Notes: generated from the sequence alone by a model not told the origin. Positions 1 to 14,300 are shown, counted from the first letter of the stretch. The stretch is DNA of 64,000 nt from Dipylidium caninum (GCA_017562135.1 QEYB01000926.1:682001-746000), one strand, 5' to 3'. A program made the numbers and translations.

Positions 1-990
1 TGGGCGAGGGTGGACCGGGCCGGGGTGGCCCTGCTGAAATCCAAGAACCAACGTAAACATAAATTGTACCGACATATGTGCCTACTGAGTGATGAAAATA
101 CTACCGTACTGTATGCTAGCGCCTCAGCCGAGAAAACAATTCGTATTTTCTGTTTCCCTTAAGGAGGGCAAATTAAAAAGGCGTGGTTTAATGAGTGGTA
201 TCGGAATTTGTTCCGCCCGCGCTTCGTCGTCTATTCCGCTCTTCTCTCCGGAGCGATGGAGAGTCGTACCTTACGGGACGCGAGAGGAGGTCTGGAGAGG
301 GTAAAGTGAACTGCATTGTTCCCCATTTCCACACAGGGCAGCAAAGAGACAATTAATGTTGTTTATGTCCATTAGTGGATGCGCCTCCTAGTGTTTTCCC
401 CTGGCAGACACTAATAATGAAGTAGGTCAATGAAATAGCAAGGCCGCGTCGCTGCAGTACGATCGCCTCTGGTGCAAGTCGGAAGTCTATTGTACAGCTA
501 AGAAATATATTCCATTAAAAAAAATGTCTTTCCTCTCCTCTCCCCCTCTCCTCTCCTCTCCTCTCCATACTGCACTCGAAATTTTGTCGAAATTGAATTA
601 TATATTCTTGACAGGAAATTTTGACAGGTGTGAGTGGCTGAGTTAATATGGGGAAGTGTGACATAATTATGGACAAGGGGTCTGATCAAACGTTGTTTCT
701 TCGTAATTCCTGACTCGAATATAAAAAAAAATAATGTGAAATTGATTAAGATTAAGGAAGCCAAAGTAGAGGGAGAGATTTAACAAAATGATTTAGACTT
801 AAGGCGACTAATATCACAGGCATAACTTTAATGGAATATGGGATAATTTGTCTCATCGCCTTCACCTACGCCCCGCTCTCCGCCGACCCACGCGGGGGGC
901 GGGGAGTCTGGTTCGAAAAATTTATGACTACATGTTTCGCTGACGTGGTATTCTGCCTTCTTCTCCTACCGACTGGCCAGGCCGCCAACG

Positions 991-1051
991 AGCCAGCCAG
1001 CCAGCCAGCCAGCCAGACACACACACACACACAGACACACACACACAGACA
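991..1051. repeat. Simple repeats (AGCC)n followed by (AC)n
   Basis: About six AGCC units run directly into an AC/CAGA-rich dinucleotide tract ending near 1051. It is a compound microsatellite. The open frames across it on both strands are repeat artefacts. Confidence 0.9.
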
Positions 1052-2176
1052 TAACGTAACACCAAACTTACACAGCTGTTTGTTGCACTGCTACAACTTC
1101 GGTCTGCAGTGCAATGCAGGAGGGAAAATTCAACCCTCACCACGTGGAATCGGTAGAATGGCGACAAATTCAACTAATTCTTTCAGCCTGATGTAGTCCT
1201 CCACGGCGTTTAGTTACAACCGGCAGCCAAATTAAAAGGTGCTGGTGGGGTTCGCATGTGTTCAACCGTGGCGGAGGACACCGTGCGACACAATGGGGCT
1301 GTATTACCCAAAGAAGACATCTATTTTGCGTAAGGCACTTCCACCTGACCCCTTCCTCCGCCTCCTCCATCATGACTCCACATAAATCTGCCCAAACCTT
1401 GTCCCCAATTTTGGAGGGGGGGAACTTACAACCAGTCAGGATGTCGCCACTAGCAATGATACCCAACTCTCGAGCGCCAACTTGAATGGTAAATGTGCTG
1501 GAAAAAGGAAAACCATGGACCCCTTTCGTTTCACGCACTAGCAGCCACGAGACTCTACCTGAGTCAGCGCAGAGTGGGATAAAAAAAACCGTCTTGCATG
1601 AATTAAACAATGTCTCTGTTGACTGACACACAAAGTGTTCTTGCTGTCTGAACAATTTAGAGGGGTTCGAAAGTCGCCCCGTTGGTGGAGCGAGGGTCAT
1701 CGAATGCCTCCTTCGCATCCCGCCTCGTGGGATTTCGCCTTGTCCTGACAGTTGGCCGCCTACCGGTTGCCGGAAGCAGCGGACATGTCGCCGCAGCGGG
1801 GAGGACTTGGTGAAACCCGTGGCGGAATTTGACTCCTAATGAAGTCACTTTCGGCCTCGTCCTCTTGGCATAGCCTCGAGGTAATAAAAATTTCCACCAC
1901 CCTATGACGGTGGCATTACTGCTGCTAGACACAAATTTGCGCCAAAATAAGACATTTTGTATTGCAGGGTGCCTGACTCTTCTTTCCACCTACCTTTCAT
2001 CGTACGGCTTCCAACAAACCCACCAACTATGTTGATTCCCGAGGAAGGGAATTTTTAGCACGAATTCGAAATTGCCCCAGTAAATCAAGTGCACCCTGGC
2101 AACTACCAAGATAGAATGCATTCACACCCTCCGTTGGGGTGGCAAGGGGAGGACATTCTTTAATATACGCACAAGT

Positions 2177-2330
2177 CCTTTCCCTTTCCCTCTCCTCTCT
2201 CCCACTCCCTCGCCCTGGCGCTCGCCCTCGCCCTCGCCCTCGCCTCCCTCCCCCCTCGCCTCCCTTCTCTTTCTCCTTCTCTTTCTCCCTCTCCCTCTCC
2301 CTCTCTCTCTCGCTCAGTCTCCCATTTTTT
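2177..2330. repeat. Polypyrimidine low-complexity tract with CGCCCT units
   Basis: The plus strand is nearly all C and T, with several CGCCCT-type hexamers around 2219-2250 and then TCTCCC/CTCT units. Mirror-like polypurine/polypyrimidine tracts of this kind can form triplex DNA. No coding role is visible. Confidence 0.85.
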
Positions 2331-2577
2331 TCTTGTTTTGGCGAGTTTTAAACCAGATTTATTAGCATTTCGCCATTTTTCGGAGCTATTATTCTTACGA
2401 AATCCAGGAGCCACATTAAGTTTTGAGCTTACGACTGACGACTTACTGTAGCCACTCTCCCACCAACATTGCTTTTTTTCTACGGCTACGTCCAGGGGGG
2501 GGAAATGCAAAATTTTTGTTGGGAGTTTAATTCGCATCTGCTAATTAATTTTCTGCATGGGTAAACCATAGCCCCTT

Positions 2578-2593
2578 ATTGCCATGGCGACGG
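2578..2593. promoter_or_regulatory. X-box-like (RFX-type) imperfect palindrome
   Basis: The site reads ATTGCCATGGCGACGG, close to the classic RFX X-box palindrome GTTGCCATGGCAAC with a few mismatches. RFX factors bind such sites in metazoan promoters, often of ciliary genes. One site with no expressed neighbour is weak evidence, so this is only a pointer. Confidence 0.2.
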
Positions 2594-3798
2594 TTATTGT
2601 TTTAATTTACTCATATTCGCACCCAGTTGTTTATTGACAGTGGTATTCAGATAGCTTCTTTAAATTGGATCCTTCCTGTGGAGGTGGGATGGCTTGAGAG
2701 AATCTCCACGATGGTCAGGAGAAAAGTTCAAAACTAAAGTCAACAACACCACTTCCTCTCTAATGCAACTAGGCAGGGAGAGTGGAAGATCGCCTTGGTC
2801 CTACATTTTCCGCCTAATTTGGTTAAGGTACAGGGGACAAGTTGGCCTCTACCGCCTCCCTGTCACATAATTGAGTGGAGTGCATTAATTATTAAGATGT
2901 TTACGCATAAATAAATCACAGTCAACACATTCAACAGGTAAGCGCTGCTGGTATTTTATCTTTTTCGTCTCAAAATAAACCTCAAAACAGGATTCACTTT
3001 GGTACAAGGGTAATGCATGACTGGATGCACGCACAACACACCATTCCCTCGACTTAATTCAGCAACAACATATTAATTTTGTGCCTTCGTAATTGAGTCC
3101 ACACAAGGCGATGAGGGAGAGAAGGCCTTTCGCATCGTCCTTAGCCTTGGTATAAGCCACCCCCCCCCCCCCCTTCTTCGATGGGGTTTACCAATTGCTC
3201 GAATTCCACCAGTTGTGTTTGGATCATCGAACTCGCCCTCACTCGAGTTCCCCGGGGCAACCCGTCGGCGGAATCCGGTCGCGGATTAAAGGAGGGGGGC
3301 TGCAGGCAGGTGAGTAAACTAAAATGTGCTTTTGTGCCTTCGCCCCACGCTTTGTGTGGGACGCAAGCATCTTGTTGTCATGTGATGCACCGAATGTCGA
3401 TATTTTGAGCAAATATCGATTTTCACGCATTGGTAATTACAAGTCCGGTTTATGTTCCGTCCCCCCCCCCCACTCGCCCTCCCCATACGCTGACGCATTT
3501 GTCTATTTTTTTTGCCCTCTGGTTCCGTTAGCCTGGATTGCGAGGCGTTACTCATATGTTCTGCCGCCCAGCCTTTCGTCGGCCCCCTCCCCCACCCCCC
3601 CGCCACCCTCCCAGCCGCGTCGTCGTTGGATCCAGGCCACTTGTCGGGTGTCTGCGTTCCTGTTTCGTTGTCCCGCCGTGCAGTGAACTCACATACGCCC
3701 TCTGTTCGTCTCCAAAACAGAGCATCATGAGTGGTGGACAGACAGGCGATATACGCGACCTGTTAGTGGAACAGACAGCCGGGCAGCTTTGCTAGCTA

Positions 3799-3826
3799 AC
3801 TCGCTCGCTCGCTCGCTCGCTCGCTT
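3799..3826. repeat. Tetranucleotide microsatellite (CTCG)n
   Basis: About six consecutive CTCG units form a short, pure tandem repeat. No gene spans it. Confidence 0.9.
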
Positions 3827-4500
3827 TGACAACGCCGCACGGCGTACGTGTATGCGCGTTCAGGATTTATTTGATGCACAAGGGGGTGTTGAACAGGCGG
3901 TGGGGTGGAGGTGAGTGGGAATGGGGGAGGTGTGCTGCGTTTCCAGCTTTGCCGTTGGCCTTTAACACACACATACGTGCGCACCCAAACGAGGGCACAC
4001 ACGCGCACGCACGCAGTGTAGTTTGGAGGTTCACGTGGTGGACGCTCTGTCTTGTATGCTCTCCTGGGGCGCCTCGTCCTCCTCTCCACTTCACCTCGCC
4101 GTCGCCGCGATCATCGTCGCCGGTCTTCCTTTTGTAAGCCATTCTTCCATGTGTTTCTAGAGCTACCCCATCCCCTCAACATGTCTCCTGCCCTCCCCTC
4201 TCTCCTGCCAACCCCTCCGCCACCCCCTTGCGGCAATTGCTGAAGTCTGCTCATGACTGCAAACACAGTCGACAGCTTGTCGTAATACGACTCTCCTTTA
4301 ACGCATTTGTTCAGTCAAGGTGGAATTTTCGCCTTGCAACTGATTAGAAAATCGCATAATCAGCCCGAGGAGGGCAATTTTATCTACATGACGAAAACAG
4401 ACAACACAAATTCCTCCCCTCGGGGCAGACGCTTTTTTGCTCGCAGCGCATGACTGAGAGAACAAATACGCGCACGTACGAAGGTGGGGCTTCAGTTACG

Positions 4501-4525
4501 AAGAGAGAGAGAGAGAGAGGGAGAG
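4501..4525. repeat. (GA)n dinucleotide tract
   Basis: A run of about ten GA units interrupted once by an extra G. It is a noncoding microsatellite. Confidence 0.85.
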
Positions 4526-7500
4526 CTGAAAAAGGCGCTATTTTCTTTAGAATGACTGGAATGCGTTTTGATGAAGAGTTTTCCACTCATATAATACACT
4601 CGGGAGAATAGCGCTCATCCCTTCTTTCCACAATTGATACCATTTCTCAGCATCGGTTGGCAGATTGGTGATGAGGAAACGCCTTAAGTGGGAATTTCGG
4701 CTAATCTCCTTCGACATATCCCATTTCTTGTCCTAGCTTTGAGGGGTGCACCGAGAGCGTCTTGCCTCCCTCTCCGCCCCCCCGACGGCAATAACTCAAG
4801 CCGAGAAATTAAATTACTTGTAACTTAGTGCTATGAAGAAGACGTCTAAGTTTGTGTGGTTATGTTGGTTAAGACAATTAATTTCCGTCGTCTTCGAAGG
4901 GTGCAGGCCATTTGTACATGTCTGGGCACGATTGCACGCCGTCGAAGTATAGAATAATTAAGTAATCAACTAACGCTTGTGACAAGAAACCAGAGGAGAA
5001 ATTAGACCCCTCTCTTTTTTCCTCTTTCTCTCGCCTTCTCTCGGCCCATTGGACAAGGAGAAGGCTCCAATATGCCAGGGGCAATGTTCATTTTCTTTTC
5101 ATTGCTAAAGTGAAACCCCCCACGGTACGGCGGATAAGCAACAGAATTTCGGGGGACTTAGCTGTTTTGTGCTAGATCCCACGGGAGGAGAACACGACTA
5201 GTGACTTTATCAACACTACGATGTCTGTCTCCTCCGCCATTTATCATCATGTAAAAGAAAGAAGCAGACGTGTTTAAAGCAGCCATGGAAGATTTCGCCT
5301 TCATTCTGACATTGTGTCATAGCATTTCTTCTTCTCCTTCGATATCTTTTTCGTTATTATTTCAGTGTTCGGAGATTATTAATCAGGCGGACTTGGGGGC
5401 TCTTTGCATTTCATTGTGCCTGCTTTGCCAACACAATCGCATCATTAAAGGGATGTAAAGTGGATAGCATTTTCGCCTCCTATGCCGAACACATCAACTT
5501 ACTAGCTCAAATATCAAAGGATTTTAAGTGGGCTCGAGAGCCTAACCCCGGAATTCTTAAGTGTTTAACAATTTCGCCCAGGCTCCGGAAAAATCACGAT
5601 GAAGTAGAGCTATCAGGGGTGGTCTCAAGATCAACTGTGACCACTCTTATCTCTCGTTTAAAATCCGTTGATATGCATAAACTTGCCCGATTTTTATCAC
5701 GAATGGCGTAGTTCATCTGAGAGCTAATCTAATTCGGATATTTTGCGTCGACAACATCATCTTTTAACTCCATAAACTCGTGCACCTTCATTACTGTGAG
5801 ATCACATTCGTTTTAGATGAACAATTGATCTTTGTTTATAATTTAAGATAAGTTATTACCCAAGGTCGTTGTCCCTTAGGCCAGATTCAACTTTCTCGAA
5901 AATCTCTTTTTCTCTGTCAAAGCACTTGAGCTCCCAGAATACGACGCCTTCGCATATAAATAATTGATTGTATAGTTTAATTTAACGCTGTTGTCTAGTA
6001 GAACTATGTTTAATCCGATTTGTCTTATCTTTAACACGATGATTTTTCTTTCCATAGCGCCTTTTGACTTGCACATATTTAACTGAATATCCCACTATGC
6101 GCCAGCCTAAACCGGTAAAAATAAATTGGAATTATTTCAATTCTCAATGAATTCACCTATTTCTCTCTTTCCCACTATCATGTGCTGGACAACTTATGTA
6201 GGACATTTTCATGACGAATACAAGTAAAGGGAGAGGGCGAGGAGAGAGGGTCAACTTTGGCCCACCGCTCTGTTTATGATAAAACTGCGTGTATTGGGTT
6301 AGAGTGATGCTTTAGCTGATTCTAAGAGAGAAAATGTTGATAACTTTCACGACACGAAGTAACTCACACACGGAGTTGACACCATTGACATTACTTCTTA
6401 TTGGGACCATTCCCTTCCCCTTAGCTCTAACTTCTCCCTATTTCCTGAATTTCATTGGCGAAATACAAAAGCCCCAATTATGAAGAGGTGGGAATGAGAA
6501 AAGGTCACAACTTGTGCCTAATGGAATTGATGGGCGTGACTATCAGTACACCCATCAGTTCGTTCCATGTACGCGGGATTTCATCCATTTTAGTGGTACA
6601 TTTGAATACTTCATACCTTTTCGCTCTCATACTTCACGCAAATGAGGATGATTTTTTTGACGGCCATTACCTCAACTGAGGCAGACACATTGCCATGTCA
6701 TTTTGTTACGTCGAAATCACTTCTCTCGCCACGCCGGCTGCCAGTTTGGATGTCCGACTGCGTAACACCATCCTTTATTCTGACGTACCACTAATGGAAT
6801 TTGTTTTGGCTTTTAAATTATTTATGGTATACCACTTCTGAAAGTAGGCGTTCTGGGAGGCAGCTATATGGAACCGTAAATCTGTTAAAATCAGTTGAGA
6901 ATTTTTCACAATCAAGCTTCCTGACCTCGACTATCGCGTGTTTATTTGTGTAAGGAGAACTCACAACGGTTTTCGTAAATAGGTGCCTAAGAGGACTACG
7001 AGAAGTGCAGTCGTTATTGGTACTCCTGGAGCAATCGCAATCGCAATGACCGCGGAAGTTTTAACTTGTATACTTTTCCGAGGGTAGGCTACATTAAGAG
7101 ATTTATGGTGCTCAATAGGCAACAATTTTGAATGGCAGGCTTATGGAAGATCGGCCTCTTCTCTCCCCTGCCACCCAATTTGATTAAGCCACTACTCGCG
7201 TTCTCTAACCCTCTTCTCTATCATGAGGGCTTATCAGTCCCGAAAAGTGCGCAAAATTAGGTTGAATAATCTTTCACGGCCTCTACTCGCCTTGACAGCT
7301 CGCGATTCGTGCTAGTTGACGCGACGTGTCGTTGTACGGGCTGATTTCGTGATCTCTTACGATGTTATCGGTGCACCAGAGTCCTGACGGTAATACGCGA
7401 GTTCGCAGTGCCTGCCACTTGTAGAGGCTTCGTGATGGGGCACACCCCTGCCACAGGTGGAAAAGTACGAATTACGACAGGAATTCGTCATTTCCTCAAA

Positions 7501-8606
7501 CTTCACATTTCCTGACGTTTTGTATCGCCTTTACCCTGCGTTGCCTGCGTCAACAGTCAGTGTTTCCGTGAGAGAGGGAATTTTAAGTTGCAGGGTGACA
7601 ACTCCTCCCCCTACCCAGGCCTGACATTTCCTTTAAAGGAGTTACGACTCCGCCGAAGAGGTCGTTAAATTCTGTGCCCGTACTTCAATTGGACTGTCAT
7701 TTTCGTTACTCAAAAATGTGGACAGTAAAATGTGAGTTTGGGGCAAAAAAGTGCGTCGACTTCATCGAAAAGGCCTGAGTTTAGCCTGTTTTGTAGGCTT
7801 CTGCCTCGAGCTGGGATTTCTAGGGGTGAGATTGCCCAAATTAACCCAAAATGGTTTGATTGATGGAAAGAGGTGGTCAGAACGCTAGGTAGTGTGTCCA
7901 TCCAATGAGTAATTTGTTTATCCAGAGGTGGTGCATGACTAGACAGACGAAGTCCTCCGCCGCCTTCATCTGATTTGATTACCTAATACTTTATCCTCTC
8001 CCCTGTTGTCTTTCTCCCTCTCATTCTCGCTGTAGTGAATTCTCAATCGTTAAAGGTTACTTCTCCATATTTTTCCTGCCCTCTAAGAGGGGAAAGTTGC
8101 CGTTCATTGTCCGGTTTCAATTCCCATGCTGCTTCAATTACACCCACATATTGTAAGCCAACGTGAATTTTGGTCAGATTCTCATCAACTTTGCGGTATC
8201 GGCGAGATTTTTGTACTGAAATCGAAGGGGAAAGAAAGAAAAAACTCTGCAGCCTGGGGCGGTGAGGCGAGGTGGAGTTGGGGGGTGGGGGGTGGGAATA
8301 GGGGAAGTAGGCGGCGGGAGCACCGGGATTGTGGTTAGAAGAATGTATACCAGTTGTGAAGCCGAGCCGGCACTGATACTGCCTTGTTGAATATAATTTT
8401 TTTTCGTGAAAGTCACGTACACAGTCTGACGAAGCAAATCAAAGTTGCAACAAAGTAACGTGGCAGGGACCACCGTCACATATGTGTGTCAACACGGTCT
8501 GCCTCGACTGATGCTTCCGACCGTTCCTTTGGTGCTCCTACCGAGTGGAGTAAAGTTGGTAATAAAGTAGCCCTAGAGCAGTGCCTAATTTCCCTTTCCC
8601 TTTGAA

Positions 8607-9103
8607 TTGGAACAATCCCTTCCTCAGCGTTCCCTCCCCAGTCCCATTTTCAGGCCACTTGAACCATCTGACTCCTTATTAACCATACCAATTTTACACA
8701 ATTCACCTCCCAATTGTCCTTTTCCCGTCTTATGCGATAGGCATGTATTCACATTGAGAGGAGTAGACTATGGGAGAGGTAAAAACGCGCGCGAGGAACA
8801 TGGTTATGATCTCCGTTCAAGCCTAGTTGATCGCCCTCTCTTGTTGTCACGTATACCGCATTTCCTCCAACCCTGGAAGAGTTGTGTCGTATTGTCTCTT
8901 TCGTCACGTCGTGACGTGCCGACGTCTGTTAGAAACAGCACCCTACGCACCATAGCCGAGCCCCAATCCGATTTGGGCTGGAGTGCTTGTCAAACACCTT
9001 CCGTTGCTCTCATTGGCTCGTCTGGTTGGCGCGCAAGCCACGCTGTCAAGGAGGCCTTGGACCTCGCACATGTTCATGTATTAAGCTGCGCTACTGCCCT
9101 CCC
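8607..9103 (+). promoter_or_regulatory. Candidate CpG-rich promoter or 5' exon ending in a strong donor
   Basis: The stretch is open for 166 codons but the translation resembles no family I know. It is CpG-rich compared with its surroundings. At 8902-8916 there is a perfect 6-bp inverted repeat, CGTCAC/GTGACG, with TGACGTG beside it (CREB/bZIP-like). Near 9011-9030 lie an ATTGG (inverted CCAAT) and a TTGGCGCG element. A perfect GTAAGT donor follows at 9104. Together these suggest a promoter plus a mostly noncoding first exon, possibly of the muscleblind-like gene about 2 kb downstream. Chance is a real alternative. Confidence 0.25.
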
Positions 9104-11116
9104 GTAAGTCAACTTGCTGTCATTGTTTTTTTCCTTTCATCCCGTCTCGCCTCCCCCACCCACCCTACTTTTCTCTTTTCCTCGCCTCATCAGACCCTGC
9201 TCCTTACTCTTTTCTTTGACGTATGAGGATGGGGGTGTATCCTATCGCCTCCTTGCAGTGAAGTAGATTCGATGACTTAAAGTACGGGTAAGCCTGCGAA
9301 GCGGCGTCTCCACCCGGTGTGGACCCATTATAAAGTCCAAAGTTTGTGCCCCATGTCACCAACTCCGGCGGCAGTCTCCACCCCTGCATGTATCTACTTT
9401 ACTCGATTTTTACAATTGTGTTGGCACTAGGCGCAGTTATATAAACTCCTCCCTGAACCCTGCGCTGTGGAAATGGGAAAAAGTGGTAGCCTCCTGGTTT
9501 TCTTTCAACAAAGGTTGATGCACGCGTCTCGAACATGTTAGCATCAAAACCGAATTGAGGAACGCACACACACGCCCCGAACCCGGTAAAGTGTCACGTC
9601 ATTGATAGACTTTTTCGTTTCTTACGCATTTGGGTGGAGTTCACACTTGCGCACACATACATATACACGTAGGCTCACCGAAGTAGTGACGTCTGACAGT
9701 GTTGGCTGCCAAATAATATTTACGCCTAAGCTTTGTTCTTTTGGAAGTCCAAGACTGCGTGTCTGGTGTGGAAGAAAAAAGGAAAGAGGACGTTCCGAGT
9801 GGTTGTGTTAACGTCCCCTGGTATTTTCCATCACCTCGAACGCGTGTCTGGCTCTGCCGTCCGCCGTTGTGGAGGTACAAAGACGTGGAGGTTGAATGAG
9901 TCAGAGGACATTTGGGAAACAAAGGGAAGCTACTTAAATTTCCATTGTGTTGTGTGCGCACGTTATTTACTGCTCCACTGACAGTACGGACTATCTTCGC
10001 ATCCGAGCGACGGGGTAGGTAGCTTAGAGTCGGGTTGTCTAAGGTTTCTCTTCTTCCAGAAACCAATACACGCCTCCCTCACTCTGTGCTTATCTTTTAT
10101 CGTTTTTTTGATTTTTTTCCTTCTTTGGCAATTGCGTGCCATCCCCTGTCAACATAGCGTGTATATTCGCCTCTGGGTCGTAAAACTACGGTTTCTGCTG
10201 GAACATCCTAAAATGAATGGCCTGTCACTGGGGGGCATATAATGTGCACGCTATGTTGCCTTTTTTCATCTGTTAAAGTTCACAGGAGATCGCTTCTTTT
10301 AAAGGATTTCTAAACACGCGAACGCGAAGAAGGGAGAAGCGACTGATGACACTTCGCTCCCTCTCTCCCTCCTGGGGGCCACTGTCCCCTCTCCACTTAG
10401 TTCATTTGATCTGAGACGAAGACAATAACTTCACCTATTGTCTTCAACATCCTCTCTGTCCACCAATTTTGACTTTTTAAGGAAGGTTGTCGATGGCGGT
10501 TCCCATATCTCCTCCAAATACAAGCCTGTCCTCCCTGCTTCCGACCCCATTTTACACGATGTTTACACTTCCGCGTATAAATTCTGATTCCACCGGTCTG
10601 GCGTTGACAGACGCGCGTCTATCTCTTTTTATCGAGTTACGCCGCAATTAAGAGTCGGAAGCGGGGGGAGGGTGAAGAGTGATTTGGAGTTGTCAACCCT
10701 GCTAGGGTAATGGGAGATTGTGAATAAGGAGAGGCGGCCTGCACACCCACTCGAGGCTGGCCGAGGTCAAAAGGTGCAGGGCAAGCACCCTCGATGTTTT
10801 TTGTAATTTTCCCCATTCTCTCGTTTGTAGATGCAGCATCTGGAGTAATTAAAAAAAGGGGTCTCAAAGTCGAGCATCGTCTTTACTTCATCGTTCTCGA
10901 GTCCACACAGAAGTCTTTCAGCCGACTGAAGTCAGCAAAACGGCGGAACTATCGGATTGCTATCAACCACCCCACCACTACCAAGCCCCTCAAGTGGCCT
11001 GTTGGCCGGCAGCTTTGGAAGGTGGGTCAATAAGCGCTAGTCCACAAGCTGGTGCCGCGCTCTACAGCCCCTATCTGGCGCCTCCGGCCGCAGCGGCGAG
11101 GGTGGGCACCCCGGCT

Positions 11117-11359
11117 ATGACGGGCATGGGCAGTCCAACGGAGGTGCACCAGGTGCTGGCGGCTCTAGCGGCCGCTACGGCCGCAGCCACCGCATCACCG
11201 GCAACCATTAAGGACTCGCGATGGCTCACTTTGGAGGTGTGTCGTCAGTACCAGCGGAAGATGTGTTCACGGGATGAGAATGAATGCAAATTTGCCCACC
11301 CGCCACCCCATGTGGATGTACAAAATGGACGCGTGATTTGCTGCTACGATTCCATCAAG
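11117..11359 (+). CDS. mbl: Muscleblind-like exon 1 (first zinc finger)
   Basis: The exon ends at K of CCYDSIK before a GTAGGT donor at 11360, phase 0. The finger cysteines and histidine fit C-x7-C-x6-C-x3-H inside [20 protein letters not shown] followed by H. Upstream, the frame is an Ala/Pro-rich leader, open from 10853, with a GTG but no further ATG. The true exon may therefore start earlier, at an acceptor such as the AG at 10919-10920. Confidence 0.85.
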
Positions 11360-14300
11360 GTAGGTCAAAGTAACACCTCCTTGCCCACTCAAACTCCCTT
11401 TAACGTTAAAATCAGTCGACTGACGGCGGCCTGTCAGAGTAACTAGAGTCACAATTCCACCTCCCATCACATGTTCCCACTCCACACATCTCCATTCTCC
11501 TGGATTCCCCAATTCTTAGCCTCCGACTTTTTGGTAGGCCCGTTTGAAGGTTGACCGTCTTCTATTTCCGATAATTTTGAGCCGGTTAGGTTATGGCGGG
11601 AGGATCTCTGCATGTGCAGCGGAGCACCTCAAAAAAAATACAATGTTTAACTTTGTAATTTGAGACGACCTGCTACCAGAGCGCCTCTTAGGACCCTGAG
11701 GGCTTGGAGAATTTTCAACTCCCGAAGTATTTATGTAGTTGGTAATTTTCTTCTGAAGGGCGGCAGTAAGGGGCATCTCACAGAAGTCGTAAACAAGTCA
11801 GCAAGCGATTGCTATGGTAATCACACATGTCAATTATGTCCAATTTTTATTCTACATTGGCTATTAAGCAAAGCAAAGATTATTGCCTCTAAAGGAAAAT
11901 CTTTTCTTGAGGGCAGTTTGTTTATAGTTGGTTGTTTCAATGCTCCCACCATTGGCTTGCATATTATACTCATAAAATTGCCTGATAAAACAATCTTCTC
12001 TTCAATAGAAAATTACGTTATTTGTAGTCCACTTCATCACATCATTTTTTTTTCTTTCGAATATGAATGTTGCTGTGACTGAAAAAAGGGCGTGGGGTGG
12101 GGATGGGGCTTGAGGGGATGTCTTCATTGTCCTAGAAAAACTCCACTCGTGAGGCAGTGGAGGCGAATATGAGATAAATTATTCATGGCAGAAAAGAACT
12201 TATACCACTTTCTCTCCATAAAAGAGAGTGTGCCCAAATTAAATGTGATACTGTTCTTTGAGTAAAAGATTCAAATTGTAGCCTCCGTCGATCTTCATAA
12301 GACTGTCGCGACCGAGTTAGAGGTGTAGTGCTTCAGTTATCCCAAATTTCTGTGCTCGTTCTCCAGCATGATAAATTTTTTGCCCAAGACAATTGAGTGT
12401 TTTTTCGACATCATTATTTGTTCATTTAAATGAGGTCACAAAGTTGAATTACGCTGATGTTTGATCCATCCACCTAGTGGCTTTGATTGTATCCTCAAAG
12501 GCGAGAAAGCATAACTAGACTGGAGTGGCAGCTCCTGTCTAAGTGGTAGAGTGGCAGTTGTGATGTTTTATACAATAAGTATTTGACAAAAGAGCTGAAA
12601 CCTCATAAAATACCATTGCTTCCTCGTTTGTAAGAATTGTTTCTTGGGTGTGTCTGAAGGAATGGGAATTTGTATGTGTCCAGATTACTCATTTCTGACG
12701 AGGCGACTGACTTATTCGTGAAGGGTAACCTTAACCATGATCTAACCCGATTTGGCATATATGCGTTAAGTTAGCAGTACTGAGCCGTCTAGTCTCCCAT
12801 CATCTTGACACATTTCTAATGGTCGGTATCCAGATTGCCGAAATTCTTAATTTAAATGATCGGTGGATTCTGTTTACTTTGTAAGTGCCAAATACACAAA
12901 AAGGCCTTCGTAACATACTCGTCTTTTTATTTCAAATAAAGCTTATATTGTGTAAATAGTTGTATATTTATTCAAACCAAATCTGGGTTGTAAGTAAATT
13001 GGAGAATCGAAGTGTCGGTGAACATTTGTTAAAGTATCATAATATGCTGTCTTGTGGATAGGTAATAAGTCACTTTTTCCTTGTGGTTATTTTCCCCTAT
13101 GTGGATCTGCCCCATTCGCAATCTCTAAGCTCACGGTGAGAATTTGAAACATACAGATAATACGGTATAATTGTTTGTAAATATTTTCCATACTTATCAG
13201 TTATTACGAAACGGGTTTATGGTAGTTAGTGGGTTAATTCCAGGAACTCTATTCGTTTAAATTAGCAGCGGACCCAACTAATTGTCAACCTAACAGGACT
13301 GAAGGTCAAGCTACTGTCTTGTTATCCAATAGAATGAAGGAGCGTCACTCAAAAACAGGTCGATAATTTTCTCTACACTAAATGTTTCCTTTTGTCGCCG
13401 AAGCGAGATGACCCATATGGTGAGTAATTACTCGCTATTCTCGAATAAACTGACCGTAATCCCGGTGATATTTTTTAGTAGCTATTTGAATGGGGGCAAA
13501 TGACTCATCTGTCTTCCCAGTGCCTGCTATTGACTATATGGGAGGTGAGGTGGATCGGCTATTTTAATTCCTAACTCTTCAACTCTACCCAACGCTCACG
13601 TTCAATATGAGGCGAGGGGACTGAATTTTATCCCCTATCCCTTAGTATTCCTTTGTCACAACACCCTGGTGCGTACCGTCCCTGTCTCACTGTTTACCTA
13701 GGCAGTCACAGTTAAAACACTACGCTACCATCATAATCACTCCCTTTTGGTTATCCCCTCTCTAAAATACAATAGAACCATGGCCTTGTAACTTTTTTCT
13801 GATGTGCCGATTAAAAAAATTGTTAGCTTTTGGGTTATTGCAAGGAAAGGGAAATAAAATATAGGCCGGTCGGAGGCCCCATCGAAGGCGGTATATAATA
13901 GGGTGGCGAAGTGGCATGATTACATCAAGGCAACTGGTGTGGCCATCTCCACAGACATTGAATCCTTCGTTAAAGTGTCGCAAGAGTTGTGTGTCGTTTT
14001 CGCTACAGAAGTGACGTGGATTTGGAGTCCCGTTGGCAAACTCCAATGGTGTATTTCGTTCTCTCGCGATGTGAGAACTTCATATTTTGTAAATATTTCA
14101 TCGAATGCATTTCGTACATCGTGGGATAATTTGTCGTTGAGTAAAGTTCAACATTTGCCATTCGCATATATTATTTTCTTAACTCGGTCCTCGGTCTTCT
14201 CTAAAACCCCCTTTTCATCCTTCGTTTACCCTACAGAGCGCGAAGAGCTGGTACAACAGTAGTTTTCAGGACACACCCATTCATAAATCTCACACTTATA

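Larger units (their letters stand above)
1..10852. other. Intergenic or 5' regulatory region with no supported coding exon
   Basis: I found no open frame here with recognisable protein similarity or consistent splice borders. The longer open frames (for example 1170-1718 minus and 2160-2537 minus) are low-complexity or random-looking. The stretch holds several simple-sequence tracts (listed separately), an X-box-like site near 2578 and a CpG-rich candidate promoter/5' exon at 8.6-9.1 kb. It lies upstream of the muscleblind-like gene, so it may carry that gene's distal 5' exons and control elements. That is inference only. Confidence 0.5.

Noticed and set aside
1170..1718. 182-codon open frame on minus
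   Set aside because: No family resemblance, no splice context, composition like random translation.
2160..2537. Open frame with long Glu/Arg/Gly run on minus
   Set aside because: It is the translation of the polypyrimidine tract, a low-complexity artefact.
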